DNA from: Bacteroidales bacterium UBA1035
GTDB taxonomy: Bacteria; Bacteroidota; Bacteroidia; Bacteroidales; Dysgonomonadaceae
Assembly: GCA_002316835.1 (NCBI GenBank)
Contig: DCEG01000092.1
Span: 1-60,512, forward strand
DNA length: 60,512 bases
Direction of reading: 5' to 3'
The notes beneath the pieces were generated by a model. That model saw nothing but the letters and a program-made list of their open reading frames with translations. It did no database searches and was not told where the DNA came from. The number at the start of each line of letters is the position of its first letter. The stretch's first letter is position 1. The translations under genes were made by a program, and so were the position numbers. This document shows positions 1 to 8,358 of the stretch, in pieces.

Positions 1-264
1 CAAATCGTGAATTTTACGCCCGGAACCACTTCCAACGCCGATTATACCACACCCGATATGAAAAGTTACCTTTCATCGGGAGATATTTACAACAACATCC
101 TGAAATTTGAAGAGTCCGATAACCTAAACGGCCATATAATGCTCGTTCATATTGGCACAGACCCTAAGCGTACCGATAAATTGTACAATCGACTGGATGG
201 TTTGATCAAAGAATTGAAAAAACGGGGTTATGAGTTTGTGAGGGTGGACGAATTGTTGAAATAG
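1..264 (+). CDS. Polysaccharide deacetylase family protein, C-terminal part (cut by window edge)
   Basis: This is the 3' end of a gene that begins before the window; the frame is open from base 1, so the GTG at base 7 is not a real start. The visible 87 residues carry the ending typical of NodB/CDA1-type polysaccharide deacetylases: NFTPGTTSNADYTTPDM, then HIMLVHIGTDPKRTDK and a final LIKELKKRGYEFVRVDELL. The His in the LVHIGTDPKR stretch corresponds to the C-terminal catalytic motif of the family. Such enzymes remove N-acetyl groups from peptidoglycan or other amino-sugar polymers. The catalytic Asp and metal-binding motifs lie outside the window, so the substrate cannot be judged. It is followed 52 bases later by a penicillin-binding-protein gene on the same strand. 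Confidence 0.75.
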   Translation, partial: QIVNFTPGTTSNADYTTPDMKSYLSSGDIYNNILKFEESDNLNGHIMLVHIGTDPKRTDKLYNRLDGLIKELKKRGYEFVRVDELLK

Positions 265-316
265 TGTGGTGAATGTTTGTTTTTTCTTATTTTTGTGAAA
301 GTAAAATATCAAACAA

Positions 317-1738
317 GTGAAAAAAGCATCTTTTTTATCCATATTTCTCTTTTTTGCCGCACTGGCATACTCCCAAACTGCAATTCAGCAATTTGTCAAC
401 AACCCTGCACTGAAACACGCATCGGTTGGTGTGCAGGTTACGGATTTGAAAACGGGAAAAACGATTGTTTCTCACGATCCGCAAAAATCGCTTACTCCGG
501 CGTCGGTTACAAAGGTTATTACTTCGGCAACAGCACTCGAATTATTGGGCGAAAATTATCGATACGCTACGCGTGTAGCGTTGGACGAGAACGATCCTTC
601 GCGGATTTTGGTACTTGGTTCGGGCGATCCTACGCTGGGCAGCGATGCGTTTGGAGACAATACGGCTGCTTTTTTCATCAACGCCACCGATGCACTGAAA
701 AAAGAATTATTGCCCGATAAAGAATATAGTATTTACGTAATGGATAATCTTTTTGGATACGATGGTATTTCGCCAGAATGGACATGGATTGATATCGGAA
801 ATTATTATGCTTCGGGAAGTTACGGGATAAGCGTTTTCGATAATTCCTATAAACTCTTTTTCAATACTACCGACAGGAATTCCCCGCCCAGAATCCTTCG
901 CACTGAACCCGAAATGAAAAAAATTCAGTTTTCCAACTTTCTTTCTTTAAATATATCGGGTAGCGATAACGGTTACATTTATGGTATTCCGTTTTCTTAC
1001 GAAAGAACGATCAAAGGGAATATTCCTGCCGGAAGGACAGAGTTCAGTATCAAAGGTGATATTCCCGATCCAGGTTTATTTTTAGGTGAAACGTTATCAG
1101 ATTATCTTACCCGTTCGGGGATAAAAATAAGTAAGGTAGAAACTGCCCGTGTAGATTATATTGCCAAAAATCCGATTTCGTACAAAATAGGAAAAGTAGT
1201 TCACACCCAGACTTCGAGACCGTTGAAAGATATTTTGCAGGAAGTTAACGTAAAAAGCAACAACCATTACGCAGAACACTTGCTCCGACTTATCGGAAGA
1301 ACGCAGAATGCTGATATTTACAGCGATCCGCTTCAAGCCGGAATCGATTATGTGAAGAAATTCTGGGAACAACAAGGCGTATCCACCACGTCGCTTGCGT
1401 TGCACGACGGCTCAGGCCTTGCTCCGCAAAATGCATTTAGTCCGGCATTTTTGAACGAAATTCTCTTTTTTATGTACAATAAGAGTAAGAATTCAAAAGC
1501 GTTTTTCGATTCATTGCCAAAAGCCGGTAAAGACGGTACGTTGCGCAATTTTATGCGTGGCACGAAATACGAAGGCAAAATATCGGCAAAAAGTGGAAGT
1601 ATTGGTGGGGTACAGTGCTACTCGGGCTATCTTGTTGATGGAAATAAGCAGTATGCTTTCACGGTGATGGTCAATAAATTCAATGGCACCCGCTCACAAG
1701 TGAGGAGTGCCATTGAGAAATTTTTATCGTCGTTGTGA
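317..1738 (+). CDS. dacB: D-alanyl-D-alanine carboxypeptidase/endopeptidase (PBP4, peptidase S13)
   Basis: A 473-residue periplasmic penicillin-binding protein that trims or cleaves D-Ala-containing peptide cross-links of peptidoglycan. A signal peptide occupies about residues 1-19 (LFFAALAYSQ). The three active-site motifs of the family are visible: SVTK at residues 63-66 (nucleophile Ser63), SNN in the KSNNHYAEHLL segment, and KSG near residue 425 in place of KTG. The length is normal for PBP4. The start is GTG at 317; it gives the signal peptide directly and no ATG lies nearby. The gene converges on the FKBP/glyS pair with only 7 bases between stop codons. Confidence 0.9.
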   Translation: MKKASFLSIFLFFAALAYSQTAIQQFVNNPALKHASVGVQVTDLKTGKTIVSHDPQKSLTPASVTKVITSATALELLGENYRYATRVALDENDPSRILVLGSGDPTLGSDAFGDNTAAFFINATDALKKELLPDKEYSIYVMDNLFGYDGISPEWTWIDIGNYYASGSYGISVFDNSYKLFFNTTDRNSPPRILRTEPEMKKIQFSNFLSLNISGSDNGYIYGIPFSYERTIKGNIPAGRTEFSIKGDIPDPGLFLGETLSDYLTRSGIKISKVETARVDYIAKNPISYKIGKVVHTQTSRPLKDILQEVNVKSNNHYAEHLLRLIGRTQNADIYSDPLQAGIDYVKKFWEQQGVSTTSLALHDGSGLAPQNAFSPAFLNEILFFMYNKSKNSKAFFDSLPKAGKDGTLRNFMRGTKYEGKISAKSGSIGGVQCYSGYLVDGNKQYAFTVMVNKFNGTRSQVRSAIEKFLSSL

Positions 1739-1745
1739 AAAATGA

Positions 1746-2309
1746 TTACAAGATTTCTATCATTTCAATTTCGAAGACCAGCGTAGTATATCCCCTGATA
1801 GTATTATTGCCGGAAGCTCCATAACCCAACCGCCAAGGAATCCATATTTCCCATTTGTCGCCCACTCCCATATGTTGAAGAGCGGTTGCAAAGCCATCAA
1901 CAACTCCTCTTATTTCAAATTCCTTCGGGATGATATTTCCTTTGGGTGATCCGTTTGGTTCTAAATTGGTAGAGTCGAAAATAATTTTGTTTGTAATTCT
2001 ATTTCCATCAACGTCGGTGTATGTATCGCCTTTTGTCCAATCATTTTTATACCAGCCTGTATATAAAATCTTCACAGTTTTTTCAAAAGTAGGTATGAGT
2101 CCGGTTTTGCCATCTGTAATTTCTTTGTACATGATGAATCCGTTTTTTGAAGCCGACTCGAGTTTTGTATAACTCGCATCTCTTTCAATTTTCGCAAATT
2201 GAGCTTCGTTGCCGTCTTGCCAACGGGTATCAAAAGTTTCTGTTTTTTCACATGACAGAGAAAATACAGATAAACAGATAATTGCGATAAAATATAATGC
2301 CTGTTTCAT
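1746..2309 (-). CDS. FKBP-type peptidyl-prolyl cis-trans isomerase lipoprotein
   Basis: A 187-residue secreted folding catalyst. The N-terminus is a lipoprotein signal with lipobox LSLSC, so Cys20 should be lipidated and the protein anchored to a periplasmic or outer membrane face. The FKBP fold is indicated by the segment from about residue 75 (VKILYTGWY), the central FEIRGVVDGFATALQHMGVGDKW pattern (residues split over the 130-155 range) and the ending GYGASGNNTIRGYTTLVFEIEM. The acidic aromatic pocket residues are broadly preserved, but one strand carries an insertion (DWTKGDTYTDVDGNRIT). It starts one base after the stop of glyS and is surely co-transcribed with it. The client proteins are unknown. 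Confidence 0.85.
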   Translation of the reverse strand: MKQALYFIAIICLSVFSLSCEKTETFDTRWQDGNEAQFAKIERDASYTKLESASKNGFIMYKEITDGKTGLIPTFEKTVKILYTGWYKNDWTKGDTYTDVDGNRITNKIIFDSTNLEPNGSPKGNIIPKEFEIRGVVDGFATALQHMGVGDKWEIWIPWRLGYGASGNNTIRGYTTLVFEIEMIEIL

Positions 2310-2310
2310 T

Positions 2311-3852
2311 TTATGATAGCTTTTTCAGTAAGTGTTTTATATCGGTTTTAAGAGAAATTTCTTTTTCGATTTCGCTGATTGTAACCCGTTTTTGTTCCAT
2401 TGTGTCGCGATCGCGCACGGTTACGGTATTGTCTTCCAACGTTTGATGGTCAATTGTTACACAATAAGGTGTACCGATGGCATCCTGTCGGCGATAACGT
2501 TTGCCGATGCTGTCTTTTTCGTCGTACTGACATGCAAAACTAAATTTCAGATCATTCCATATTTCAGTTGCCTTTTCAGCTAATCCATCTTTTTTGATTA
2601 ATGGTAAAATTGCCAGTTTTACCGGCGCAATAGATGCGGGAATCTTCAATACAACGCGGGTATCTCCACCGTCAAGCGTCTCTTCGCAATACGAACCCGA
2701 TAGAACAGAAAGGAACATTCTGTCAACTCCGATGGAGGTTTCAACTACGTAAGGGACGTAGGATTTGTTGAGTTCGGGATCGAAATATTGTAGTTTTTTT
2801 CCAGAGAATTTTTCATGTTGAGCCAGATCAAAATCGGTACGTGAGTGAATTCCTTCAACTTCCTTAAAACCGAAAGGCATACGAAACTCGATATCGGTAG
2901 CGGCATTGGCGTAATGTGCAAGTTTATCGTGGTCGTGAAATTGATAATTTTGTTCGCCAAAACCCAAAGCCTGATGCCATTTCAAACGTTCTTTTTTCCA
3001 GTATTCAAACCAGTCGAGTTCTGTACCCGGAGCTACGAAAAACTGCATTTCCATCTGCTCGAATTCACGCATGCGGAAAATGAACTGACGGGCAACGATC
3101 TCGTTTCTAAAAGCTTTCCCGATTTGAGCTATCCCGAATGGAATTTTCATTCGTCCGGTTTTTTGAACGTTGAGGTAGTTTACGAAAATTCCTTGTGCCG
3201 TTTCCGGGCGAAGATATACTTTCATAGCACCATCTGAAGTGGAACCCATTTCGGTGGCAAACATCAAATTAAATTGACGTACTTCCGTCCAGTTTCTCGA
3301 ACCGCTTATAGGGCAAACTATTTCACAATCAACAATGAGTTGACGCAAATCGTCTAGATTGCTGTCGTTCAATGCTTTGGCAAAGCGGGTGTGTACTTCG
3401 TCTCTTTTTTGTTGATTTTCCAGCACACGCGGATTGGTTTCACGATACATTTTTTCATCGAAACTGTCTCCGAACCGTTTGGCAGCTTTTTCAACTTCCT
3501 TGTCAATTTTATCGTCAATTTTCGCCAGGTATTCTTCGATCAAAACATCAGCACGATAACGTTTTTTGCTGTCTTTGTTATCTATCAACGGATCATTAAA
3601 AGCATCCACGTGTCCCGATGCTTTCCAGATAGTAGGATGCATAAAAATGGCGGAATCGATGCCCACCACATTTTCGTGTAGCAGGGTCATGCTGTCCCAC
3701 CAATATTTTTTGATGTTGTTTTTCAATTCAACACCCATTTGTCCGTAGTCGTAAACGGCGCCCAACCCATCGTAAATTTCACTTGATGGAAAAACAAATC
3801 CGTACTCTTTGCAATGCGATACAATCTTTTTAAAAATGTCTTCTTGTGCCAT
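2311..3852 (-). CDS. glyS: Glycine--tRNA ligase (homodimeric class II type)
   Basis: A 513-residue cytoplasmic enzyme that charges tRNA-Gly. The class II motifs are clear: the RPETAQGIFVNYLNV stretch near residue 216, motif 2 FRNEIVARQFIFRMREFEQ near residue 248, and motif 3 with the conserved Arg in ETSIGVDRMF near residue 375. The C-terminal anticodon-binding domain follows (SIAPVKLAILPL onward, about residues 405-513). This is the single-chain eukaryote/Bacteroidetes-like enzyme, not the alpha2beta2 form. It is the first gene of a two-gene unit with the FKBP lipoprotein. Confidence 0.95.
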   Translation of the reverse strand: MAQEDIFKKIVSHCKEYGFVFPSSEIYDGLGAVYDYGQMGVELKNNIKKYWWDSMTLLHENVVGIDSAIFMHPTIWKASGHVDAFNDPLIDNKDSKKRYRADVLIEEYLAKIDDKIDKEVEKAAKRFGDSFDEKMYRETNPRVLENQQKRDEVHTRFAKALNDSNLDDLRQLIVDCEIVCPISGSRNWTEVRQFNLMFATEMGSTSDGAMKVYLRPETAQGIFVNYLNVQKTGRMKIPFGIAQIGKAFRNEIVARQFIFRMREFEQMEMQFFVAPGTELDWFEYWKKERLKWHQALGFGEQNYQFHDHDKLAHYANAATDIEFRMPFGFKEVEGIHSRTDFDLAQHEKFSGKKLQYFDPELNKSYVPYVVETSIGVDRMFLSVLSGSYCEETLDGGDTRVVLKIPASIAPVKLAILPLIKKDGLAEKATEIWNDLKFSFACQYDEKDSIGKRYRRQDAIGTPYCVTIDHQTLEDNTVTVRDRDTMEQKRVTISEIEKEISLKTDIKHLLKKLS

Positions 3853-3988
3853 AAATCAGTATTTCGGGTTTCAAGCTGTAAATCATATTTTTCACACCTA
3901 TCCCGATTTTTAATAAAGTTACAAAGTAAGCAGTTTTTTCCGATATTTCCGTCATCCGGAATCTTAAAGATAAATAATGAACACTCTT

Positions 3989-4023
3989 TTTGACAAACGC
4001 TATGCGAAAAAATTGTACTTTTG
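3989..4023 (+). promoter_or_regulatory. Predicted Bacteroidetes-type promoter of the flippase gene
   Basis: TTTG at 3989-3992 and TACTTTTG at 4016-4023 match the -33 TTTG and -7 TAnnTTTG elements of the primary sigma factor of Bacteroidetes. The spacing is 23 nt, a little longer than the usual 19-21. The start codon at 4049 would leave a leader of about 20 nt. Confidence 0.45.
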
Positions 4024-4048
4024 TCGTTAATTTCAAAGATTTGAGTTT

Positions 4049-5545
4049 ATGGCAGGAGGAATGAAAACCCTTGCAAAGGAAACGGCAATTTACGGAGTAA
4101 GCAGTATTTTGGGCAGGTTTTTAAACTGGCTGCTTAACCCCTTTTGGACATGGGTTCTGGCAGGAACAGTACAGATGGGTGTGATAGGTAATTTGTACAG
4201 TTGGACCGCACTTACGGTTGTAATACTCACTTACGGAATGGAAACCGGATTATTTCGATTTGCCAATAAAAAAGAAGAGGATCCACTCAAGGTTTATACT
4301 ACAACGCTTATTAGCATTGCTTCAACAACACTTTTATTTATTGTTCTGGCAATTTTATTTCTAAATCCCATTACTACTGTTTTCGGAAGTGAAGATATTA
4401 AATCACACTACGTTTTTCTGCTGATAATTATCCTTGGGCTGGATACATTGAGTGCAATTCCTTTTGCTTATCTACGGTATCAAAAACGTCCGATCAGGTT
4501 TGCCGTCATTCAGATTCTTAATGTAATTATAACCATTACGTTCAACCTTTTTTTCTTTTTGATTTGTCCATGGCTTGCTGTAAAATTCCCCGATGCCTTT
4601 TCTTGGTTTGATATCAATAAAGGAGTCGATTATATTCTGATATCCAATCTGATTGCTTCTTTCATCAGATTACTGCTGCTTTCACCACAACTGAGGGTTA
4701 AATATACCTTTGATGCCGCTTTGCTCAAAAAAATGTTGGTCTACTCCCTGCCATTACTTGTACTTGGTGTTGCCGGAATTATGAATCAAAATTTAGATAA
4801 AATGCTCTACCCGCACCTCTCAACCGAAGTTGATAAGATGGGACAGTTGGGAATTTATACTGCTTCGTTTAAAATTGCGGTAATTATGGTGATGTTCACT
4901 CAGGCTTTTCGCTATGCATTTGAGCCGTTCATTTTTGCAAAAAACAAGGAATCGGGTGATAACAGAACAGCGTATTCCCAGGCAACTAAATATTTTATTA
5001 TATTCTGTTTATTTATTTTTCTGGCTGTAATGGGATATCTTGATCTTATTAAGAATTTGCTGGAATCAAAATATCATGAAGGGCTTAAAATAGTTCCTAT
5101 TGTGATGTTGGCAGAGCTGTTTTTTGGTGTCTATTTTAATTTATCATTATGGTATAAATTGACAGACCAAACGAAGTGGGGAACGTATTTGTCTTTAATC
5201 GGACTTGTTGTAACTGTGTTGGGAAACGTGTTGTTTGTTCCTCAATACGGTTATATGGCGTGTGCATGGACAGCACTTTTTGCTAATTTGGTGATGTTGG
5301 TCCTATCTTATTTTCTCGGTCAGAGAAATTATCCGATTGAATATGATTTAAAATCAGCAGGATTTTATTTTGTTATATCCATCTTGCTGTTTACAGGCAT
5401 AATGTTTACTTACAGTAATATCGATAATATGTGGTTAAGGCTAGTTATAAACACTGCATTAATTGGAATTTACGTAATTATAGTCTTAAAAAAAGATTTA
5501 CCTTTGCAGCAAATACCTATAGTTAACAAGTATTTCAAGAAATAA
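4049..5545 (+). CDS. Oligosaccharide/lipopolysaccharide flippase (MATE/MOP superfamily)
   Basis: A 498-residue integral inner-membrane protein with about 12-14 hydrophobic helices, of the Wzx-like polysaccharide transporter family. Such proteins flip lipid-linked sugar chains to the periplasmic face. The N-terminus (LAKETAIYGVSSILGRFLNW) is characteristic of Bacteroidales members of the family, and the helices continue to a short basic C-terminus. A second in-frame ATG lies at 4061 behind a GGAGGA run that is too close for normal initiation, so the first ATG was kept. No polysaccharide locus surrounds it, so the cargo is unknown; it is followed 19 bases later by the DPP7 gene. Confidence 0.85.
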   Translation: MAGGMKTLAKETAIYGVSSILGRFLNWLLNPFWTWVLAGTVQMGVIGNLYSWTALTVVILTYGMETGLFRFANKKEEDPLKVYTTTLISIASTTLLFIVLAILFLNPITTVFGSEDIKSHYVFLLIIILGLDTLSAIPFAYLRYQKRPIRFAVIQILNVIITITFNLFFFLICPWLAVKFPDAFSWFDINKGVDYILISNLIASFIRLLLLSPQLRVKYTFDAALLKKMLVYSLPLLVLGVAGIMNQNLDKMLYPHLSTEVDKMGQLGIYTASFKIAVIMVMFTQAFRYAFEPFIFAKNKESGDNRTAYSQATKYFIIFCLFIFLAVMGYLDLIKNLLESKYHEGLKIVPIVMLAELFFGVYFNLSLWYKLTDQTKWGTYLSLIGLVVTVLGNVLFVPQYGYMACAWTALFANLVMLVLSYFLGQRNYPIEYDLKSAGFYFVISILLFTGIMFTYSNIDNMWLRLVINTALIGIYVIIVLKKDLPLQQIPIVNKYFKK

Positions 5546-5564
5546 ATATAACATAATTTACAAA

Positions 5565-7691
5565 ATGAGAAAAATACTATTGACCACCGCCATACTACTT
5601 GTGGCGTTAGTAACTAAGGCCGACGAAGGAATGTGGCTTTTGAAAGAGCTTAACAGACAAAGTGTCGAGCGAATGAAAGAATTGGGATTCACCTTCCCGG
5701 TAAATAAATTATACGATGAGAAAAATGCTTCACTGAAAGATGCAGTTGTCATATTCGGTGGCGGATGCTCAGGAGTCGCTGTTTCGGAAAAGGGATTAAT
5801 CTTTACTAATCATCATTGCGGTTATGGAGCTATCCAACGTCTGAGTTCGGTGGAGTTTGATTATCTGAAAAATGGTTTCAAAGCCGACAACATGCAACAG
5901 GAGCTTTATGCTGACGGCTTAACGATTTCTTTCCTTCGCAGCATGGAAGAAGTTACCAGTCAGATTTTGCCAAAAGTTCCGTCTGTCCTAAGTGAAGTGC
6001 AGCGTGAACTTGCCATTGATTCTATCTCCAGTGAGTTACTCAAACAGTACGACGATGATCCGTTTACTTCGGCACGCATAATCCCTTTTTATTCGGGAAA
6101 TAAATTCTACAAAGTGGTTTACGATGTTTTCCGCGATATTCGTTTGGTTGTGACTCCACCATCTTCGGTAGGAAAATACGGTGGTGATACCGATAACTGG
6201 ATGTGGCCCCGTCACACTGGCGATTTTTCGGTTTTTCGTGTGTATGCCGATAGAAACAACAAACCGGCTAAACACAATGCAGACAATGTGCCTTATAAGC
6301 CCAAATATGTTGTCCCTGTTTCGCTGGGTGGAGTAAATAATGGTGATTATGCCATGACCATCGGTTATCCGGGAAGTACTCAACGTTACCTTTCTTCATT
6401 TGGAATTCAACAGCAAATGGAATCGGAAAATAAGCCCCGTATCGAAGTACGTGGAGCAAAACAGGATATCTGGTGGGATGCAATGACAAAAAACGACACA
6501 ATTCGCCTAAAATATGCCAACAAATACGCCGGAAGCTCCAATTACTGGAAAAACTCGATGGGAATGAACGAGGCAATTGTTAAGCTTGATGTCTTGGCGG
6601 AGAAACAACAGTTGGAGAGTCGTTTAGCAAATTGGATTAACAGGAATGAAAAAAATAAAGCGAAATACGGTAACTTATTGAAAACGCTGAATGAAACTTA
6701 CACCAACTCCACCGATTTAGCCAGATACACTACTTATTTTCTGGAAACTTTCAACAACGGAATTGAGTTGATTCGCTTCTCAAATACCATCCTTGAGTTT
6801 GATATGGACGGAACCGAAGAAGACAAAGCTGAATTTATCAATGATAGAATCATAGAATCGTACAAAAACTACGAGCCGAAACTTGATAAAAAAGTGCTTC
6901 CCGTTTTGATGAGGCTCTACGCACAGCGTGTTCCGGCTAAATATCTTCCCGATATTTACGAAACAATAAAAACCGATTTTGGTGGCGACTACGATAAATA
7001 TGCTGACTGGTTGTTTGCTAATTCTCAATTTACCAATCTTACCGATTTAATGAACTTGCTAAAAGTAGCAGATACGGAAAGATTGACTAAAGATCCGGCA
7101 ATGGAGTTGGCGTTGTCTGCTAAAGATATGGGCTACGAACTTTCGGGACAGATGATTTCAGCTTACGAAAACATGATGCGTGGCGAACGCCAATTGATGG
7201 CCGCTTTGATGGAAATGGATCCTAAAAAGAGTTTCTATCCCGATGCAACCTTTACGCAAAGAATGAGTTACGGTTCTGTGAAAGGATATAAACCACGCGA
7301 TGCTGTTTGGTATGACTATTACACAACCGAAAAAGGTATTTTTGAAAAGTATAAAGAAAACGATCCGGAATTTCATTTGCAACCTTATATTCTGGACGCA
7401 CTTAAAGAGAAGGATTATGGCCGTTATGCCGCTAAAGACGGCACATTACGTGTGAATTTCCTTTCGGATAACGATATTACAGGAGGTAATTCGGGAAGTC
7501 CCGTCTTCAACAGTAAGGCTGAATTGATCGGTTTAGCGTTCGACGGAAACTGGGAATCGCTCAGCGGCGATATCCTTTTCGAACCCGAAATGCAGCGCAC
7601 CATCAGCGTGGATATTCGCTATGTACTATACACGATTGATAAGATCATGAATGCTCCGCATATCGTTAATGAACTTAAGATTATGAGATAG
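5565..7691 (+). CDS. dpp7: Dipeptidyl-peptidase 7 (peptidase S46)
   Basis: A 708-residue secreted serine peptidase that removes dipeptides from peptide N-termini in the periplasm. The signal peptide ends around VTKA-DEGMW. The chymotrypsin-like triad is His84 (in TNHHCGYG), Asp220 (in RHTGDFSVF) and Ser643 (in GGNSGSPVF); all three are offset by exactly five from the published Porphyromonas DPP7 numbering (89/225/648). The residue 18 after the Ser is Gly661 (LAFDGNWE). In this family Gly at that place goes with DPP7 (hydrophobic P1 residue), while Arg goes with DPP11 (Asp/Glu at P1), so the DPP7 call is favoured. It fits an asaccharolytic or peptide-using lifestyle together with DPP III further on. 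Confidence 0.9.
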   Translation: MRKILLTTAILLVALVTKADEGMWLLKELNRQSVERMKELGFTFPVNKLYDEKNASLKDAVVIFGGGCSGVAVSEKGLIFTNHHCGYGAIQRLSSVEFDYLKNGFKADNMQQELYADGLTISFLRSMEEVTSQILPKVPSVLSEVQRELAIDSISSELLKQYDDDPFTSARIIPFYSGNKFYKVVYDVFRDIRLVVTPPSSVGKYGGDTDNWMWPRHTGDFSVFRVYADRNNKPAKHNADNVPYKPKYVVPVSLGGVNNGDYAMTIGYPGSTQRYLSSFGIQQQMESENKPRIEVRGAKQDIWWDAMTKNDTIRLKYANKYAGSSNYWKNSMGMNEAIVKLDVLAEKQQLESRLANWINRNEKNKAKYGNLLKTLNETYTNSTDLARYTTYFLETFNNGIELIRFSNTILEFDMDGTEEDKAEFINDRIIESYKNYEPKLDKKVLPVLMRLYAQRVPAKYLPDIYETIKTDFGGDYDKYADWLFANSQFTNLTDLMNLLKVADTERLTKDPAMELALSAKDMGYELSGQMISAYENMMRGERQLMAALMEMDPKKSFYPDATFTQRMSYGSVKGYKPRDAVWYDYYTTEKGIFEKYKENDPEFHLQPYILDALKEKDYGRYAAKDGTLRVNFLSDNDITGGNSGSPVFNSKAELIGLAFDGNWESLSGDILFEPEMQRTISVDIRYVLYTIDKIMNAPHIVNELKIMR

Positions 7692-7715
7692 TTGGTAAAT
7701 GTCTGAATATTAATC

Positions 7716-7744
7716 AAAAACGCCGGAAAATATCCGGCGTTTTT
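7716..7744. terminator. Bidirectional intrinsic terminator
   Basis: A perfect hairpin with stem ACGCCGGA/TCCGGCGT and loop AAATA, flanked by an A-run on the left and a T-run on the right. It sits between the convergent dpp7 and mgsA genes and can end transcription from both sides. Confidence 0.9.
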
Positions 7745-7753
7745 ACTTGTCAT

Positions 7754-8197
7754 TTATCTTTCAAATTTCTTGTATAGCGGAGGCATGGGTATGTAACTTT
7801 CATCATCCCACATATTGCTGGTAATCATCAGATCGGCGCTGTAACGGTTGCAGGCGATGGGTACATTATGGATACGGCACTGACGCAGAAGCATCATGAT
7901 ATCGGCTTCGTGTGGCTGAGCGTTCAGGTCGTCAATTAAAAATACAGCAAGATCTATTTCCTTGCGTACCACCATGGCCGCAATTTCTGCATCGCCACCC
8001 ATAGGTCCGGAATTCATACACGTGATATCGGGAAAAACTCCTTCCTCGTTCAACGCATCACGAACCAATCCACCCGTTGTGCCTGTACAAACCAAATGAT
8101 GTTTCGATAAAAATTCTGAATTAAATATTACCCAGTCAACCATGTCGGCTTTTCGCTGATCGTGGGCAACTAATGCTATAGTTAGTTTTTTTCTCAT
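7754..8197 (-). CDS. mgsA: Methylglyoxal synthase
   Basis: A 147-residue cytoplasmic enzyme that converts dihydroxyacetone phosphate to methylglyoxal and phosphate, a bypass of lower glycolysis under phosphate limitation or sugar overload. The family signatures are present: phosphate-binding TGTTGGL at residues 38-44, the catalytic Asp69 in SGPMGGDAEIA, and His96 in NAQPHEAD. Compared with the Escherichia coli enzyme it has a few extra residues in the loop before SGPMGGD and a shorter C-terminus. It stands alone between a terminator and a repeat-bearing spacer, upstream of which lies the phosphohexomutase gene on the same strand. Confidence 0.93.
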   Translation of the reverse strand: MRKKLTIALVAHDQRKADMVDWVIFNSEFLSKHHLVCTGTTGGLVRDALNEEGVFPDITCMNSGPMGGDAEIAAMVVRKEIDLAVFLIDDLNAQPHEADIMMLLRQCRIHNVPIACNRYSADLMITSNMWDDESYIPMPPLYKKFER

Positions 8198-8274
8198 CTC
8201 AATAAAATAATTGTTGATTGTAATCTAATTGTAATTTGTAGTTTCAGTGATTCTTTCAAATTGTCTTAAATAAA

Positions 8275-8308
8275 ACACGCCAGACGGTTTAAAGTTCGTC
8301 TGACGTGT
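8275..8308. repeat. REP-like palindrome, GACGG/CCGTC family
   Basis: Two 12-base arms (ACACGCCAGACG and CGTCTGACGTGT) with one mismatch around a 10-base loop. A half copy (CAGACGGTTT) follows at 8339-8348. The same arm sequence recurs in palindromes at 29066, 29134 and 29365. It lies downstream of the phosphohexomutase gene and may also work as a transcript end. Confidence 0.7.
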
Positions 8309-8358
8309 ATATCGTAATCCGCCCAATCGTTAAAGAAGTCAGACGGTTTCATTAGAAA

